Below are positions 63,091 through 64,000 of a DNA stretch of 64,000 nt, piece after piece (within the stretch, counting starts at the first letter, position 1; the number at the start of each line of letters is the position of its first letter). The DNA is from Ideonella sp. (GTDB lineage: Bacteria > Pseudomonadota > Gammaproteobacteria > Burkholderiales > Burkholderiaceae_C). The stretch is from assembly GCA_016721465.1 (NCBI GenBank), contig JADKIA010000008.1, positions 124,001 to 188,000 on the forward strand, written 5' to 3'. A model generated the notes under the pieces. It was not told where the DNA came from and did not search any database. It saw only the letters and a list, made by a program, of their open reading frames with translations. The position numbers were made by a program, and so were the translations under genes.

Positions 63091-64000
63091 ATGATTGTTC
63101 TAAAAGCTCCACAACAGAAATTGCTCGAAGCCCTGCAATCGGTGGCGGGCATCGTGGAGCGGCGTCACACCCTGCCCATCCTGGCCAACGTGCTGATGCG
63201 CAAGAACGGCGAACACATCGAGTTCACCACCAGCGACCTGGAAATCCAGGTGCGCACCCAGGCCGACCTGGGTGGTGACGCGGGCAGCTTCTCCACCACC
63301 GTCGGTGCGCGCAAGATGATCGACATCCTGCGCAGCCTGCCCAACGACCAGGTGGTCACGCTGAGCTCGGCGCAGAACAAGCTCACCCTCACCGGTGGCA
63401 AGAGCCGCTTCACGCTGCAGACGCTGCCCGCGGACGACTTCCCGCTGGTGAACGAGGCGGTGGATTTCGGGCCGGTGTTCTCGGTGCCGCAGAAGGTGCT
63501 CAAGGGCCTGATCAACCAGGTGCACTTCGCGATGGCCGTGCACGACATCCGTTATTACTTGAACGGCATCCTGTTCGTTGCCGAAGGCAAGGCCCTCACG
63601 CTGGTGGCCACCGACGGCCACCGCCTGGGCCTGGCGCAGGCCCAGCTGGAAAGCGACATCCCGAAGCAGGAAGTCATCCTGCCGCGCAAGACCGTGCTCG
63701 AGTTGCAGCGCCTGCTCAGGGACGAAGACACCCCCATCGAGATGCGCTTTGCCGGCAATCAGGCCAAGTTCGGTTTCTCGGGCATGGAGTTCGTCACCAA
63801 GCTGGTGGAGGGGAAGTTTCCCGACTACAACCGCGTCATCCCCAAGGGCCACAAGAACTCGGTCACGCTCGGCCGCCAGCCGCTGCTGTCCAGCCTGCAG
63901 CGCGCGGCCATCCTGACGAGTGAGAAGTTCAAGGGCGTGCGCGTCAACCTCGACCCGGGCACGCTGCGCATCGCCTCCAGCAATGCCGAGCAGGAAGAGG
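63091..64000 (+). CDS. dnaN: DNA polymerase III beta subunit (sliding clamp), 3' end outside window
   Basis: The clamp encircles DNA and holds the replicative polymerase. The frame opens at ATG 63091 with GAGGAAG upstream and runs off the window end after about 303 codons of the usual 365-370. Clamp landmarks: MIVLKAPQQKLLEALQSVAG, RRHTLPILANVLM, FTTSDLEIQVRTQA, then AVHDIRYYLNGILF, VATDGHRL and EGKFPDYNRVIP. Position after dnaA is standard. Confidence 0.97.
   Translation, partial: MIVLKAPQQKLLEALQSVAGIVERRHTLPILANVLMRKNGEHIEFTTSDLEIQVRTQADLGGDAGSFSTTVGARKMIDILRSLPNDQVVTLSSAQNKLTLTGGKSRFTLQTLPADDFPLVNEAVDFGPVFSVPQKVLKGLINQVHFAMAVHDIRYYLNGILFVAEGKALTLVATDGHRLGLAQAQLESDIPKQEVILPRKTVLELQRLLRDEDTPIEMRFAGNQAKFGFSGMEFVTKLVEGKFPDYNRVIPKGHKNSVTLGRQPLLSSLQRAAILTSEKFKGVRVNLDPGTLRIASSNAEQEE

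Overview
The window looks like a chromosomal segment of a GC-rich betaproteobacterium of the order Burkholderiales. The evidence is the gene order rpmH-rnpA-yidD-yidC-mnmE facing dnaA-dnaN, the long RnpA insert, GC-rich codon use, and a palindromic intergenic repeat of a type I associate with Comamonadaceae-like genomes. The right end (about 56.6-64 kb) is the conserved replication-origin neighbourhood; the rest runs leftward from mnmE.

Layout. (1) 1-5.3 kb: glycogen/alpha-glucan enzymes in one direction (glgB with its 5' end outside the window, glgX, malQ). (2) 5.6-9.3 kb: a tandem duplication of two 591-residue secreted proteins of unknown function. (3) 9.3-15.5 kb: two convergent-to-the-left GH13 amylase lipoproteins, divergent from a secreted type I pullulanase. 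Together with region 1 this gives external starch breakdown next to cytosolic glucan processing. (4) 15.6-18.1 kb: a DUF1499 protein, a 55-residue basic protein and an FAD-dependent oxidoreductase. (5) 18.2-20.6 kb: a DUF4331 protein and small lipoprotein, preceded by the collapsed remains of an ECF sigma/anti-sigma pair. (6) 20.8-27.0 kb: a translationally coupled signalling set (sensor kinase, single-domain response regulator, receiver-cyclase) with two transporter-less ABC-type binding proteins and a possible relic of a third.

(7) 27.3-53.4 kb: the most interesting part, an island of 18 genes bounded by transposase debris. It encodes three caspase-like (C14) proteins, a TPR-CHAT protein, a truncated CHAT relic, a patatin-like lipoprotein, a phospholipase D-like lipoprotein, a long RCC1-repeat protein translationally coupled to a caspase, an outer-membrane-barrel-like protein, a CHASE2-like membrane protein, an ECF sigma factor with a single-pass membrane partner, and two YbjN-like paralogues near positions 34.5 and 53 kb. 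Fourteen of the 18 products carry a signal peptide, lipobox or membrane segment, so this appears to be an envelope-located set of caspase/CHAT peptidases and lipid hydrolases under sigma-factor control, unlike better-known cytosolic CHAT systems. Its function is not known to me.

(8) 53.7-56.5 kb: an insertion-sequence pile-up (IS66 remnant, type I restriction HsdR C-terminal remnant, IS3-type element with a large internal deletion, and an apparently intact IS630 element with TA flanks, inverted repeats and an A AAA AAG frameshift site). (9) 56.6-64 kb: mnmE, yidC, yidD, rnpA, rpmH, the DnaA-box region, dnaA and the first part of dnaN.

No tRNA, rRNA or CRISPR array was recognised. Family assignments are made by reading motifs, without database searches.
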